From contig NZ_JADILK010000003.1 in NCBI RefSeq assembly GCF_017355165.1, positions 186,001-250,000 on the forward strand: DNA of 64,000 nt. The letters run 5' to 3'. Position numbers and translations under genes: made by a program. The DNA comes from Bacillus sp. SD075. GTDB taxonomy: Bacteria; Bacillota; Bacilli; Bacillales; DSM-1321. This document shows positions 46,487 through 56,978 of the stretch, one piece after another. A model generated the notes under the pieces. The model ran no database searches, was not told where the DNA came from, and saw only the letters and a list, made by a program, of their open reading frames with translations. Every line of letters begins with the position of its first letter. Within the stretch, counting starts at the first letter, position 1.

Positions 46487-48357
46487 TATGCCTTACCTCC
46501 CTTGTCTTTATCGTCCATAAGGTCTTCTTTATGAATATGGTACCCATGATCGTCTTTAACGGAACGAATAAACATTGAACCAAATGTTACCAAAAGTCCA
46601 ATAATCATGATAGGCAGGGTCCATGTCTTATCATCCATATGGTATAAAGCCCCGAATGCGGCGATAAATAAACCTGAAGCAATCGTTAAAGGAAGAATGG
46701 ATGAATTAGGCATATGGATATCCCCAAGTGGTTCTGCAGGAGTCATTTCCTTTTTCCCTTCCATTTTTTCAACCCAGTAAGGATCTAATCCGCGGACTAG
46801 CGGCAGTTGTTTGAAATTATAAAACGGCGGTGGTGATGGAATGGCCCATTCAAGAGTACGGCCGTCTCCCCATGGATCATTGCCGACTTTTTTATTTTTC
46901 GCTGAAGTAATGATGATATTGATTACCATGACGATGACTGCAAAAGCCATCAAGAAGGCACCGACTGTACTGATCATATTACCCGTATTGAGTCCTTGAT
47001 TGTCCAAGAACGTGAATACGCGGCGAGGCATCCCCATCAGGCCTAAGAAATGTTGAATGAAGAACGTTAAATGGAAACCGATCAAGAACGTCCAAAATGT
47101 GACTTTCCCCAATTTCTCGCTTAACATCGTTCCAAACATCTTCGGCCAATAGAATGTGACACCAGCCAATAATCCCAATACAACCCCACCGACGATTACA
47201 TAGTGGAAATGGGCAACAACGAAATAGCTGTCATGGAACTGGTAATCAGCAGGAGCAGATGCGTTCATGATACCTGTCACGCCACCCATGGTAAAGGAAG
47301 GAATAAAGGCAACTGCATAAAGCATCGGCACCGTGAACTTGACGCTTCCTCCCCACATCGTAAAGATCCAGTTGAATATCTTAATACCTGTCGGTACTGC
47401 AATAGCCATGGTCGCCACGGCAAAGATCGCATTCGCGATCGGTCCTAAACCAGTGGTAAACATGTGATGCGCCCAAACCATGAAACCTAAGAAACCGATT
47501 AAAACGGTTGCAAACACCATCGATGAATATCCGAATAATCTTTTTCTTGAGAAGGTAGCGAAAATTTCGGAAAAAATACCGAAAGCAGGAAGGATTAGGA
47601 TATATACCTCCGGGTGACCGAATATCCAGAATAAATGCTCCCAAATGATCGTATTCCCGCCAGCTGCTACATCAAAGAAATTCGAGCCGAACATCCTGTC
47701 GAACATCATTAACACCAATCCTACCGTAAGCGGAGGAAAAGCGAATAATATCAATGCGGAAACAACGAAAGTCGACCAGGTAAACAGCGGCATACGCATA
47801 TATGTCATTCCAGGCGTACGCATATTGATAATGGTTACAAGAAAATTGATCCCCGCAATTAATGTTCCCAACCCTGATATCTGTAATCCCAGGACGTAAA
47901 AATCAATACCATGGCCTTCTGAGTGCAGGGAAAGTGATGCATATGATGTCCAGCCAGCATCAGGAGCCCCACCTAAAAACCATGAAAGATTCAGAAACAA
48001 TCCCCCAAAGAAAAACAACCAAAAACCTAACGAATTCAAAAATGGGAACGCAACATCACGTGCCCCTATCTGTAATGGTACCACAGCATTCATTACAGCA
48101 AATACCAATGGCATGGCCGCCAGAAATATCATTGTCGTACCGTGCATGGTCAAAATTTCATTATAAAATCCGGCACTTACGAAATCATTATTTGGAATTG
48201 CAAGCTGGATACGGATAAACATCGCTTCCAAACCGCCGATTACAAAGAATAACCCGCCAGAGATAAGATATAAAATGGCGATTTTCTTATGGTCTACCGT
48301 CGTCAGATAATCCCAAAGCGTAGCGCCAAATCCTTTTTTATTAGCGTACGTACTCAC
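46486..48357 (-). CDS. ctaD: Cytochrome caa3 oxidase subunit I CtaD
   Basis: Subunit I holds heme A, heme a3 and CuB and reduces O2 while pumping protons. The 623-residue product has 12 to 14 membrane helices. Metal-site motifs are LTMHGTTMIF (heme ligand His), FWIFGHPEVYILILP (CuB His with the Tyr cross-link), VWAHHMFTTGL and the paired His in VAHFHYVIVGG. It starts 24 bp after ctaC. Confidence 0.98.
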   Translation of the reverse strand: MSTYANKKGFGATLWDYLTTVDHKKIAILYLISGGLFFVIGGLEAMFIRIQLAIPNNDFVSAGFYNEILTMHGTTMIFLAAMPLVFAVMNAVVPLQIGARDVAFPFLNSLGFWLFFFGGLFLNLSWFLGGAPDAGWTSYASLSLHSEGHGIDFYVLGLQISGLGTLIAGINFLVTIINMRTPGMTYMRMPLFTWSTFVVSALILFAFPPLTVGLVLMMFDRMFGSNFFDVAAGGNTIIWEHLFWIFGHPEVYILILPAFGIFSEIFATFSRKRLFGYSSMVFATVLIGFLGFMVWAHHMFTTGLGPIANAIFAVATMAIAVPTGIKIFNWIFTMWGGSVKFTVPMLYAVAFIPSFTMGGVTGIMNASAPADYQFHDSYFVVAHFHYVIVGGVVLGLLAGVTFYWPKMFGTMLSEKLGKVTFWTFLIGFHLTFFIQHFLGLMGMPRRVFTFLDNQGLNTGNMISTVGAFLMAFAVIVMVINIIITSAKNKKVGNDPWGDGRTLEWAIPSPPPFYNFKQLPLVRGLDPYWVEKMEGKKEMTPAEPLGDIHMPNSSILPLTIASGLFIAAFGALYHMDDKTWTLPIMIIGLLVTFGSMFIRSVKDDHGYHIHKEDLMDDKDKGGKA

Positions 48358-48381
48358 GATTTAACCTCCTTAATCAATGTT

Positions 48382-49464
48382 CTATTTGTCTTCCACCTTA
48401 AGCTCTAATAGATAAGCGGCCAGTGCATTAATATCTGAATCCGAAAGTTCACCGTAAGTACCGGTCATCGTGTTGCCCGGTTTATACTTCTCAGGATCCT
48501 TGATCCATTTTTTCACATTCTCTTCCGTATGATCCAATACGCCAGCTACTTTTTGGCGTTCACCGAATGTAGCCAGATTCGGAGCTTGACGTGCAGCTTC
48601 AGGCCTGCTGTCATTAGGTGTTACCGCATGGCAGCCAATACAACTTTGATTAAAGACATCTTCCCCCTGTTTGGCCAGATCACCTTCAACGACAGGTTCC
48701 TTCGCGGCTTTCATATCTTTAGTCCAAGCTTCAAAATCGCTTTTAGACTTCGGTACGACCTTAAAATCCATCAAAGCATGTGAAGGACCGCAAAGTTCCG
48801 CACACTTCCCGTAAAACAAGTTGTTAGAATCTTCTGCCTTTTCACTGTCGAATTCCAAGAAAAACTGATTGTCCCCATCTGTATTTGTATCCATCTTTCC
48901 TCCGGCAGCCGGTACCCAGAATGAATGCTTAACATCCGAAGCAGTTAAGTTGAAATACACTTTTTGATCTGTTGGCACAACCAAATCCTGACTTGTTACA
49001 ACGCCAAGGTCTGGATATTCAAACTCCCACCAATAAAGGTTCGCCCTGACATTCACGACTAGCGCATCCTTCGTTTTTCCATCCTTATCTTTCCTGTCCA
49101 TTGCCTTTGTGTCGGCTAAGTCGAAAGTCGTGACGACAGTTGGAACAGCCAGAACAATTAAAAGAAGGATAGGAATAACAGTCCAGATAATTTCGAGTTT
49201 ATGACTTCCTTCAATTTGTTTCGGTATTGTATCGTCGCCTTTCTTCCGACGGAAGCGCAGTAAAACTACAACGAACAAAATAATCACAACAATAATAACC
49301 AGTACCATGATCAGTGTACTCAATATCAGTAAGTCATACTGAGATTGCGCAACATCGCCAGCTGGCTTCAGCGCGGATAGAAATGGTTCGCCGCAGCCCG
49401 AAAGGACAAGTCCTACAATACCCAGCAGGGCAATTAGGCGCCATTTATGCAGCCTTTTTTTCAT
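48382..49464 (-). CDS. ctaC: Cytochrome caa3 oxidase subunit II CtaC with fused cytochrome c
   Basis: Subunit II carries the CuA centre and, in caa3 oxidases, a C-terminal cytochrome c domain. The product has a lipoprotein signal (LLGIVGLVLSGC), a second membrane helix near residue 55, the CuA motif CAELCGPSHALMDF and a heme c site CIGCH near residue 275, with a late Met ligand candidate (GNTMTGTYGELS). The ATG at 49464 gives 360 residues. It heads ctaCDEF and lies downstream of a CcpA-type site. Confidence 0.97.
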   Translation of the reverse strand: MKKRLHKWRLIALLGIVGLVLSGCGEPFLSALKPAGDVAQSQYDLLILSTLIMVLVIIVVIILFVVVLLRFRRKKGDDTIPKQIEGSHKLEIIWTVIPILLLIVLAVPTVVTTFDLADTKAMDRKDKDGKTKDALVVNVRANLYWWEFEYPDLGVVTSQDLVVPTDQKVYFNLTASDVKHSFWVPAAGGKMDTNTDGDNQFFLEFDSEKAEDSNNLFYGKCAELCGPSHALMDFKVVPKSKSDFEAWTKDMKAAKEPVVEGDLAKQGEDVFNQSCIGCHAVTPNDSRPEAARQAPNLATFGERQKVAGVLDHTEENVKKWIKDPEKYKPGNTMTGTYGELSDSDINALAAYLLELKVEDK

Positions 49465-49578
49465 AGCTTCAGAAACCCCCTCTTTCGTCAAAATTTTCTT
49501 ATAAAAATAAAAATGGGCGCAATTGCGAATATTCTCTCTATGTCAATTTCTAAAAAGAAAGAATCCCTAATCTAAGGA

Positions 49579-49609
49579 ATTATAAAGATGATGAATGTAA
49601 CCGCTCTTA
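49579..49609 (-). promoter_or_regulatory. Candidate cre (CcpA) site at the ctaC promoter
   Basis: TGTAACCGCTCTTA (49596-49609) matches the cre consensus TGWAANCGNTNWCA at 13 of 14 positions. It overlaps the expected -35 region of a minus-strand promoter with a perfect -10 TATAAT at 49584-49579. Carbon-catabolite repression of cta genes by CcpA is known in B. subtilis. The predicted leader is about 110 nt. Confidence 0.55.
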
Positions 49610-49667
49610 TGTATTACCCAGTTGACTACGTTAATATGTATGTATGGCGGTCAGCTTTATTTATGAG

Positions 49668-49706
49668 TAAGCTGGAGCCTGGAAAAGAACAGGCACCAGC
49701 TTATTT
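49668..49706 (-). terminator. Terminator after ctaB
   Basis: AAGCTGGAGCCTG and CAGGCACCAGCTT pair with one mismatch around an 8-nt loop. On the minus strand the following tract is only moderately T-rich. It separates ctaB from ctaC. Confidence 0.65.
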
Positions 49707-49715
49707 TAACCAAAA

Positions 49716-50654
49716 CTAGATGAGTGTAACAATAACCATCGCTACAAATAAAATGGTCATATAATTTAAAGAATATACAAACATGGAGGTTGCCCATTTA
49801 ACATCATCTTTCTTTTTATACCCCATAATCCCCAAAATAAGCCAACCTGTGCTCAATAAAGCAGCAAGAATTACTAGTGGAGTTCCTAATGGAGTTAAAA
49901 AGAAAGGAACGAACATCAAACAGACGATCCATAAAATAATCGATCTTTTTGCGGCCTTGAACCCTTTTACGACCGGAAGCATAGGTACTCCTGCTGCACG
50001 ATATTCTTCGACACGCCTCATTGCAAGAGCATAAAAATGAGGAGGCTGCCACAAGAACATGATCGCAAACAGGACCCAGGCGATCTTATCAAGGCCCGGG
50101 TCGACTGCAGCCCACCCGATAAGCGGAGGCACCGCTCCGGATATACTGCCTATAATCGTATTCGAGACAAATCTACGTTTGAACACCATGGTATATAAAA
50201 CAACATAGGCGAAGACGCCAAATGCACCTATTATGGCAGTTGTCATATTAGTCAATGCAAGTAAAATCAGCCCTGCAGCAATTAAGCCGAAACTTAACGC
50301 CAATACCTTCGAAGGCTGTACTTTCCCAGTTACCGTTGGACGGTTTTTCGTTCTTTCCATTAAATGATCGATATCACGGTCATAATAATTATTGAAACTG
50401 CAAGATCCTGCCATTATGAGCGCCGAACCTGCAAGTGTATAAAACACTACATCTAGATTGCTTAAGAAACTAAGCCCCGAAAAATGAAGAGCTAACCACA
50501 CGCCGGTAAAAGCTGTAATTATATTTGAATTGACAATCCCCACTTTTATAAGTGCGAGAAAATCCTTCCAAGCTGTTGTTTCAGGTATATCCGATTGAAG
50601 GGCGGCTTTACTGTCCTCCATGACAGCTTCTGACAAACCCCTTGTTTCTGACAT
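49716..50654 (-). CDS. ctaB: Protoheme IX farnesyltransferase (heme O synthase) CtaB
   Basis: CtaB attaches a farnesyl group to heme B, giving heme O for the oxidase. The 312-residue prenyltransferase has about nine helices. The Asp-rich site [21 protein letters not shown] near residue 87 (shown in part) and the second site in the [23 protein letters not shown] stretch are present. The ribosome site is AAAGGAGG. It is divergent from ctaA. Confidence 0.96.
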   Translation of the reverse strand: MSETRGLSEAVMEDSKAALQSDIPETTAWKDFLALIKVGIVNSNIITAFTGVWLALHFSGLSFLSNLDVVFYTLAGSALIMAGSCSFNNYYDRDIDHLMERTKNRPTVTGKVQPSKVLALSFGLIAAGLILLALTNMTTAIIGAFGVFAYVVLYTMVFKRRFVSNTIIGSISGAVPPLIGWAAVDPGLDKIAWVLFAIMFLWQPPHFYALAMRRVEEYRAAGVPMLPVVKGFKAAKRSIILWIVCLMFVPFFLTPLGTPLVILAALLSTGWLILGIMGYKKKDDVKWATSMFVYSLNYMTILFVAMVIVTLI

Positions 50655-51254
50655 TTGTTTTCCTCCTTTAAATCATTCAGCACAGACGCAAATGCAAAAA
50701 AATACTTACATATGCTATAGAACATTATTTCATACTTTTTGATATTTGTAACCAAGGAAGCGTAAACAAAAAGTAAATTATTTACCAATGACCGTTGTCA
50801 ATGGAATCCATCGAGAACTATCATTCTTAATATCATGCTTAATAACAGTAAAATTTAGTAAAATCATTTCTTCAATATATTAAAACACATTTTTGGAAGC
50901 TTTTGTGAAAATTTTTCGGGTATTTTTTGACCAATTTGTGTCTCAATAATTTAATGGTCTTGTAAGATGTTCATCAAGAACATGAATAGTATGCTATTAT
51001 CATCATCCCCTAGGCTTTATCCCTATTTTACTCCTTCTTGAAGTTTACACTCCCTTTATTTCTATCAAAGTCTTTTGTAACTTTCAACTATTTCAGGCAT
51101 TTTAATTAATAGTTATAATATTAACTGAACTTGTAAAATCATTCTATTTTGTGTAATATCGAGGAAGTTCGACAAATATTATGAAAAATCTTATGCTATT
51201 ATTAATTTTATGGAACAACCCTAATTTGCTACAGAGAAAAAGGTGGGACTACTA
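50655..51254. promoter_or_regulatory. ctaB-ctaA divergent control region with ResD-like boxes
   Basis: This 600-bp AT-rich gap has no credible gene. TTTGTGAAA (50902-50910), TTTGTGTCT (50935-50943) and TTTGTGTAA (51148-51156) resemble the ResD-binding pattern TTTGTGAAT; ResD controls ctaA in B. subtilis. A possible ctaA promoter is TCGACA (51169-51174), 17 bp, TATGCT (51192-51197). These are single-sequence matches only. Confidence 0.4.
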
Positions 51255-52241
51255 GTGAAATCGTCTCTTAAATGGTTTGCTGTTTTAACAACGATTGTAA
51301 TGCTTTTCATCTTACTTGGTGGAGCTTTAGTCACGAAGACGGATTCCGGCATGGGATGCGGCAGGTCCTGGCCATTGTGCAATGGGCAATTGATCCCGGA
51401 CAAAATCACCATTGAATTGGTCATTGAGCTTTCACATCGACTCGTTTCAGGTGCTGGAGGATTCTTGGTTTTAATTTTATCGTATATGTCCTGGAAAAAA
51501 ATAGGTCATATTCGCGAAGCGCGTTTCTTATCCGTACTTTCATTTGGTTTTCTGTTACTACAGGGATTGATTGGGGCGGCTGCCGTCATTTGGTCACAAT
51601 CCGATTTCGTCCTTGCCCTTCATTTCGGCATATCGCTCATTTCCTTTGCTGCCGTCTTTTTACTGACACTGTTGATTTTTGAAGTAGACAAGAAGTTCGA
51701 AGCCGAAAAACTTATAGTTGACAAACGAATGCAATTCCATATTATCGGAGTATTGATTTTTTGTCTGGTAGTCGTATATACGGGTGCTCTTGTAAGGCAT
51801 ACAGAATCAAGTCTTATCTGTAAGGATTGGCCTTTATGTGTAAATGACAGTCTTGCACTCCCTTCCAACCTTTATGAATGGATTCAGATGGGGCACCGTG
51901 CAATGGCAGGCGCTATTTTCATTTGGGTATCATATGTGGCTTATATCGCAACAAAACATTACAAAAATCAAAAAGTGTTATATGGCGGTTGGATTGCTGC
52001 ATTCATCCTTGTATTTTTACAGGTTACCGCTGGAGCCTTTATCATTTTCTCAAGGCAAAACTTATATATCGCATTGACACACGCATTATTCATTGCCTGC
52101 TTTTTTGGTGTAATGAGCTATTTGATGCTATTGACATCAAGAAGCAAAAAAAATGCCCTAGCCAAGCAAAAAAGGAACTCCCCTCAAACAGTCAAAGGAC
52201 AAGATGAACAGGATATAACACCAACGATCCCCGCCCGTTAA
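51255..52241 (+). CDS. ctaA: Heme A synthase CtaA
   Basis: CtaA oxidises the C8 methyl of heme O to a formyl group, producing heme A. The product has eight membrane helices arranged as two four-helix halves. Cysteine pairs CGRSWPLC and CKDWPLC lie in extracytoplasmic loops, and conserved His occur in [13 protein letters not shown] and [11 protein letters not shown] at 51255 lies 6 nt from GGTGGG; the upstream GTG at 51243 is within that site. The length is 328 residues. Confidence 0.96.
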   Translation: MKSSLKWFAVLTTIVMLFILLGGALVTKTDSGMGCGRSWPLCNGQLIPDKITIELVIELSHRLVSGAGGFLVLILSYMSWKKIGHIREARFLSVLSFGFLLLQGLIGAAAVIWSQSDFVLALHFGISLISFAAVFLLTLLIFEVDKKFEAEKLIVDKRMQFHIIGVLIFCLVVVYTGALVRHTESSLICKDWPLCVNDSLALPSNLYEWIQMGHRAMAGAIFIWVSYVAYIATKHYKNQKVLYGGWIAAFILVFLQVTAGAFIIFSRQNLYIALTHALFIACFFGVMSYLMLLTSRSKKNALAKQKRNSPQTVKGQDEQDITPTIPAR

Positions 52242-52268
52242 TGTCTGATTGTTCAATTAATAATAAAA

Positions 52269-52306
52269 ATAAAAACCACCATTCCAGGGAATGGTGGTTT
52301 TTATTT
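52269..52306 (+). terminator. Terminator after ctaA
   Basis: AAAACCACCATTCC and GGAATGGTGGTTTT are perfect arms with a very short loop, followed by TTATTTT. It may also act on the minus strand for pyc. Confidence 0.9.
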
Positions 52307-52424
52307 TATCCTAAGGTAGGGCTTCGATGACCATACATTGCCTAAAAAGAGGCAACAGAACAGCTTAAAACCTTAATCATACCCAACATACCCCAAGTCA
52401 TTCAAAAGGTCTCAGTCAGCGATA

Positions 52425-55400
52425 TTACTTAGTTATTTCAATCAATAAGTCTCCAGTACTGATCGCTTCTCCATCTTTCACATAAATATCTTTAATGGTC
52501 CCGGAGAATGGTGCTTGCACGGTAGTTTCCATTTTCATCGCTTCCGTAATGATCAGGTGATCCCCCTGCTTGACCTGATCGCCTTTCTCGACCACTACAC
52601 GAATAACCGTACCTGGCATTGTCGCACCGAGTTGTTCTTTATTTTTTGGATCAGCCTTCATTTTTGATACAACGGAAGATTTAATGTTTTCATCCTTGAT
52701 GATCACTTCACGTGATTGGCCATTCAACTCAAAATACACAACCCGTGTCCCATCAGCCAATGGCTGACCGATTGAAACCAATTTTACGATGAGCGTTTTA
52801 CCCTTTTCAATTTCAACTTCGATTTCTTCCCCTAGCCTCATTCCATATAAGAAAGTCGCGGTATCGAGGTTGGAAACATCACCAAACAGCTCAATCGTTT
52901 TATTGTAGTCCAAGAATACTTTTGGATATAGGGCATATGCAAGCACATCGAAATCAGTGACTGCCCGTCCCAATTCCTTGAATAATTCTTCTTTAAGAGC
53001 TGCAAAGTCCACCTCTTCCAATAATTCGCCCGGTCTCACTGTTATAGGTTTCTTCCCTTTCAGGATAACGTCCTGAAGTTCTTTAGGGAATCCCCCAACA
53101 GGCTGACCTAGATAGCCTTCGAATAACTCTATGACTGAATCAGGGAAATCGATGGATTTGCCTTTTGTCAGAACATCTTCTTCAGACAGGTTATTTTGAA
53201 CCATAAATAAAGCCATATCCCCAACAACTTTCGAAGAAGGAGTTACTTTAACGATATCGCCGAACAATACATTGACACGCTGGTACATTTCCTTAACTTC
53301 ATGCCAGCTGTCTCCCAGCCCCACTGCTTTGGCTTGCTGCTGCAGATTACTATATTGACCCCCTGGCATCTCGTGTTTGTAAACCTCGGTATGAGGCGCA
53401 TTCATGCCGCTTTCGAAGTCATGATAGAATTTCCTGACCTCTCCCCAATATTCTCCTAAACGCTCTAGCGAGTCGACTTCCAATTTAGGCTGTCTGTTTG
53501 ATCCCTCCAAAGCATAATGAAGTGTTTGTACACTTGGCTGCGAGGTTAGTCCAGCTAAAGAACCAATCGCCGTATCGACGATATCCACTCCAGCTTCAAT
53601 CGCTTTCGAATACATGTAAATTCCATTTCCGCTTGTATCATGCGTATGCAAATGGATCGGAAGGGATGTAGATTCCTTCAGTTCCGAAACTAGGCGGTAA
53701 GCAGCTTCAGGTTTCAAGAGGCCCGCCATATCCTTGATCGCTAAAATATGGGCACCGGCATGTTCTAATTCTACTGCCATATTTTTATAGTAGTCGATAT
53801 TGTACTTGCTGCGTGATGGATCATTCAAATCCCCTGTATAACAAATGGCAGCTTCTGCAATTTTGCCGGATTGACGGACTGCATCAATAGCCAATTCCAT
53901 CCCTTTAACCCAGTTTAAACTATCGAAGATACGGAAAACATCAATGCCTGCATCCGCTGATTTCTCTACGAATTCACGAATGACATTATCAGGATAATTT
54001 TTATAACCAACTGCATTTGAAGCCCTTAAAAGCATTTGTAATAGGACATTCGGTGCTTTTTTCCTGAAACTTAACAGCCTGTCCCACGGATCTTCTTTCA
54101 AGAAACGATAGGCGACATCGAAAGTTGCCCCGCCCCACATTTCCATTGAAAATAAATCAGGAAGCAGTTTTGCTGTAGGCTCAGCGATATCCAGGATATC
54201 TTTCGACCTAATTCTCGTCGCCAGTAAAGATTGATGCGCATCACGGAAAGTCGTATCGGTGATCAATACCTCTTTCTGTTCTTTGATCCATTTGACCAGT
54301 CCCTCTGCTCCTTGCTGTTCAAGTATATTTTTTGTACCTGAGATAAGGGGCAGGCCTTCAACATTCGGAATTGGAGCTGGATCAAAGACAGGTTTTTTCT
54401 TTTTCTCGACTCCCGGGAATCCATTCACGGTCACATTTCCGATGTATGAAAGCATTTTTGTCCCACGGTCTTTTCTGATTGGGAAGCTAAATAGTTCCGG
54501 TGTTGAATCAATGAATGATGTATCATATTCCCCGGTTATGAATTTTTCATGTTTTACAACATTTTCAAGGAAAGGGATATTTGTTTTAATACCACGAATC
54601 CTGAATTCCTTAAGGTTACGAACCATTTTGGAAGCCGCCTGCTCAAATGAAAGCGCATGAGTAGAAAGTTTAACGAGAAGGGAATCATAATATGGTGTGA
54701 TAACCGCACCTTGGAATCCATTCCCTGCGTCCAGACGAACACCAAATCCCCCACCGGAACGGTAAACCATCATTTTCCCGGTATCAGGCATGAAATTATT
54801 CAATGGGTCCTCAGTCGTCACCCTTGATTGAATCGCATATCCATGAGTTTTAATACCTGCTTGTTCGGGAATCCCGATCTTTTTGCCGTGGAGTTCATGC
54901 CCTTCAGCAACCATGATTTGAGATTGAACGATATCAATGCCCGTAATCATTTCAGTGATGGTATGCTCGACCTGCACCCGTGGATTTACTTCAATAAAGT
55001 AAAATTCGCCATTGGCGACAAGGAACTCGACCGTACCGGCGTTTACATAATCAATGTTTTTTGCCAATTTAACGGCTGCCTCACAAATCCTTTCCCTTAA
55101 ATCCTCTGAAAGGGAAACGGAAGGTGCTACTTCCACAACTTTTTGGTGCCGTCTCTGAACGGAACAGTCACGTTCATATAAATGGACGATATTCCCATGG
55201 GTGTCAGCCAAAATCTGAACTTCGATATGTTTCGGATTTTGTATGAATCTCTCTACATAGACTTCATCATTACCAAAAGCTGCTTTAGCTTCTGATTTTG
55301 CCCGATCATATGCCTCTTCAACTTCTTCGATTTTTTCGACAATCCGCATTCCGCGTCCGCCACCGCCTAAAGAGGCTTTTATAATAATTGGAAAACCGTA

Positions 55401-55862
55401 TTGTTCACCAAATTCCTTGACTTCTTCAACACTGGTCACCGGTCCATCGCTGCCAGGGATAACCGGAATATCGGCCAATTCAGCTTGTGTTCTAGCTTTT
55501 ACTTTGTCACCAAACATATCCAGGTGTCTTGATTCTGGTCCGATGAAGATGATGCCTTCTTCCTCACAACGTTTCGCAAATTCAATATTTTCTGAAAGGA
55601 AACCATAACCTGGATGAATCGCATCGACTCCGCTCATTTTGGCAATCGCAATAATGCCTTCAATATCCAGGTAGGCATCAATCGGTTTTTTGCCTTCCCC
55701 AACCAAATATGCCTCATCCGCTTTATATCGGTGATAAGAACCATAATCTTCCTTTGAATAGATTGCAACTGTGTGAATGTCTAATTCCGTACATGCCCGA
55801 AAAATCCTAATCGCTATTTCCCCACGATTTGCCGCAAGTACTTTTTCTATACGTTTCCCCAT
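52425..55862 (-). CDS. pycA: Pyruvate carboxylase
   Basis: Pyruvate carboxylase makes oxaloacetate from pyruvate, bicarbonate and ATP, replenishing the TCA cycle. The 1145-residue product has the biotin carboxylase domain (residues 1-450; KVLAANRGEIAIRI, GGGGRGMRIV), the carboxyltransferase (about 530-800; TDTTFRDAHQSLLATR, HLHTHDTSGNG) and the C-terminal biotin domain with ITEAMKMETTVQAP. ATG at 55862 follows AGGGTGG. It is monocistronic. Confidence 0.98.
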   Translation of the reverse strand: MGKRIEKVLAANRGEIAIRIFRACTELDIHTVAIYSKEDYGSYHRYKADEAYLVGEGKKPIDAYLDIEGIIAIAKMSGVDAIHPGYGFLSENIEFAKRCEEEGIIFIGPESRHLDMFGDKVKARTQAELADIPVIPGSDGPVTSVEEVKEFGEQYGFPIIIKASLGGGGRGMRIVEKIEEVEEAYDRAKSEAKAAFGNDEVYVERFIQNPKHIEVQILADTHGNIVHLYERDCSVQRRHQKVVEVAPSVSLSEDLRERICEAAVKLAKNIDYVNAGTVEFLVANGEFYFIEVNPRVQVEHTITEMITGIDIVQSQIMVAEGHELHGKKIGIPEQAGIKTHGYAIQSRVTTEDPLNNFMPDTGKMMVYRSGGGFGVRLDAGNGFQGAVITPYYDSLLVKLSTHALSFEQAASKMVRNLKEFRIRGIKTNIPFLENVVKHEKFITGEYDTSFIDSTPELFSFPIRKDRGTKMLSYIGNVTVNGFPGVEKKKKPVFDPAPIPNVEGLPLISGTKNILEQQGAEGLVKWIKEQKEVLITDTTFRDAHQSLLATRIRSKDILDIAEPTAKLLPDLFSMEMWGGATFDVAYRFLKEDPWDRLLSFRKKAPNVLLQMLLRASNAVGYKNYPDNVIREFVEKSADAGIDVFRIFDSLNWVKGMELAIDAVRQSGKIAEAAICYTGDLNDPSRSKYNIDYYKNMAVELEHAGAHILAIKDMAGLLKPEAAYRLVSELKESTSLPIHLHTHDTSGNGIYMYSKAIEAGVDIVDTAIGSLAGLTSQPSVQTLHYALEGSNRQPKLEVDSLERLGEYWGEVRKFYHDFESGMNAPHTEVYKHEMPGGQYSNLQQQAKAVGLGDSWHEVKEMYQRVNVLFGDIVKVTPSSKVVGDMALFMVQNNLSEEDVLTKGKSIDFPDSVIELFEGYLGQPVGGFPKELQDVILKGKKPITVRPGELLEEVDFAALKEELFKELGRAVTDFDVLAYALYPKVFLDYNKTIELFGDVSNLDTATFLYGMRLGEEIEVEIEKGKTLIVKLVSIGQPLADGTRVVYFELNGQSREVIIKDENIKSSVVSKMKADPKNKEQLGATMPGTVIRVVVEKGDQVKQGDHLIITEAMKMETTVQAPFSGTIKDIYVKDGEAISTGDLLIEITK

Positions 55863-56424
55863 TGCTACCACCCTAATCAATATGTATTTTTAATGAATAT
55901 ATAGAAAAAAAGCGTGAAAGATTTCCAACACTTTTTATTCATAGTTTTATTTCCCAATTAAGGAGATCAATCTGATTAAGCTCTTTTTATCGATGAGGTA
56001 ATTATTTTGATATATTTTATATTGTTGTTTTTTTCGTACGGTAAACATTAAAAAGAGCCCTACACCATTAGTAAATGAAAATTAACTATAATAATATATT
56101 ATCAATTTGATTTAACATTCAATTAATATAACCATAATACTAAAATTAACTGAATACAATAAAAAAATAAAAAATTACATATATTCGTATATAAAAACAA
56201 GGAATTAGCTCTGGATTTCCCCACTAACAATACATTGTTAATCAAAGATATACGACCTGAAAATGCTTTATGTTTAATACTTTATTGAGGAAATTTAAAA
56301 TGTGAAGGTGACCAATAAACATTACATTGATAATTAAAAAATAAAAAATTAAATTTCTGAAGCTAATTAGTATGTAACAATTAACAAAAAGTATAACACC
56401 ATTAATATATGTGTGTATATAAAT
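55863..56424. other. AT-rich gap where ftsW is expected
   Basis: In B. subtilis ftsW (ylaO) lies between ylaN and pycA. Here about 560 bp of very AT-rich DNA, with stops in all frames, fills the space. The short frames seen do not look coding. Two similar AT-rich patches (AAAAAATAAAAAATTA near 56160-56176 and 56335-56351) and two ACACCATTA copies (56062 and 56397 area) are present. The pyc promoter must lie near the left end. Confidence 0.7.
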
Positions 56425-56461
56425 AAAAAACTCAAACAATCATCGAGATTTGTTTGAGTTA
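56425..56461 (-). terminator. Terminator after ylaN
   Basis: On the minus strand AACTCAAACA and TGTTTGAGTT are perfect 10-bp arms with a 12-nt loop, followed by TTTTATTT. Confidence 0.85.
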
Positions 56462-56475
56462 GTATGTTTTATCTA

Positions 56476-56757
56476 TTATTTTTTTAATGATGCTTCATGC
56501 AAAACTGACAATTCCTGTTCAAGGGTTTCCAACAGGGATTTACCCTCGGTTTCCCCTACCAAACCTAAACGTACGGCAAAATCAATTTCTCGTGATAGGC
56601 CGAACATTTGTGTATCAAGTACCTCTTCATATAAAGGACATTGAGGCATAGTGAGATTTTCCATTTGAACTTTTATCAGTTTTAGAATCTTGTCAGCATC
56701 TGCTTTTAATAAAGCATAAGCTTTTTCTCGATGATTGACAAGCATATCAGATGCCAT
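56476..56757 (-). CDS. ylaN: YlaN, DUF1507 family protein
   Basis: YlaN is a small helical protein, essential under some conditions and linked in recent work to iron homeostasis through Fur. The 93-residue product matches the family across its length: [40 protein letters not shown] and [20 protein letters not shown]. The ATG has a GGGGGG-like site upstream. Confidence 0.93.
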   Translation of the reverse strand: MASDMLVNHREKAYALLKADADKILKLIKVQMENLTMPQCPLYEEVLDTQMFGLSREIDFAVRLGLVGETEGKSLLETLEQELSVLHEASLKK

Positions 56758-56978
56758 GTTAAATCCCCCCGCTCAGAGCGATTAAATCTTATCTCTAAAT
56801 TCTACCTTTAGTTTTGTGAAAAAGCAAGGACATTGACAAACAATTTGCCATTGAGATATCACGAGCACCTCTCATATGAATATACCCAGACATGAAAATT
56901 GTTCACCATCGTGAAGATGTGACATTTCAATTATAATTGATTATAATCATTAAAGAGCAGCAGAAAGGAATGAGATAT

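Noticed and set aside
56160-56410. Repeated AT-rich motifs considered as a CRISPR or mobile-element trace
   Set aside because: Copies are few, imperfect and irregularly spaced, with no terminal inverted repeats or transposase remains; chance similarity in AT-rich DNA is likelier.
56242-56439. Hydrophobic 65-codon frame in the ylaN-pyc gap
   Set aside because: It consists of Phe/Ile/Tyr codons expected from AT-rich DNA, has no ribosome site and overlaps the ylaN terminator.
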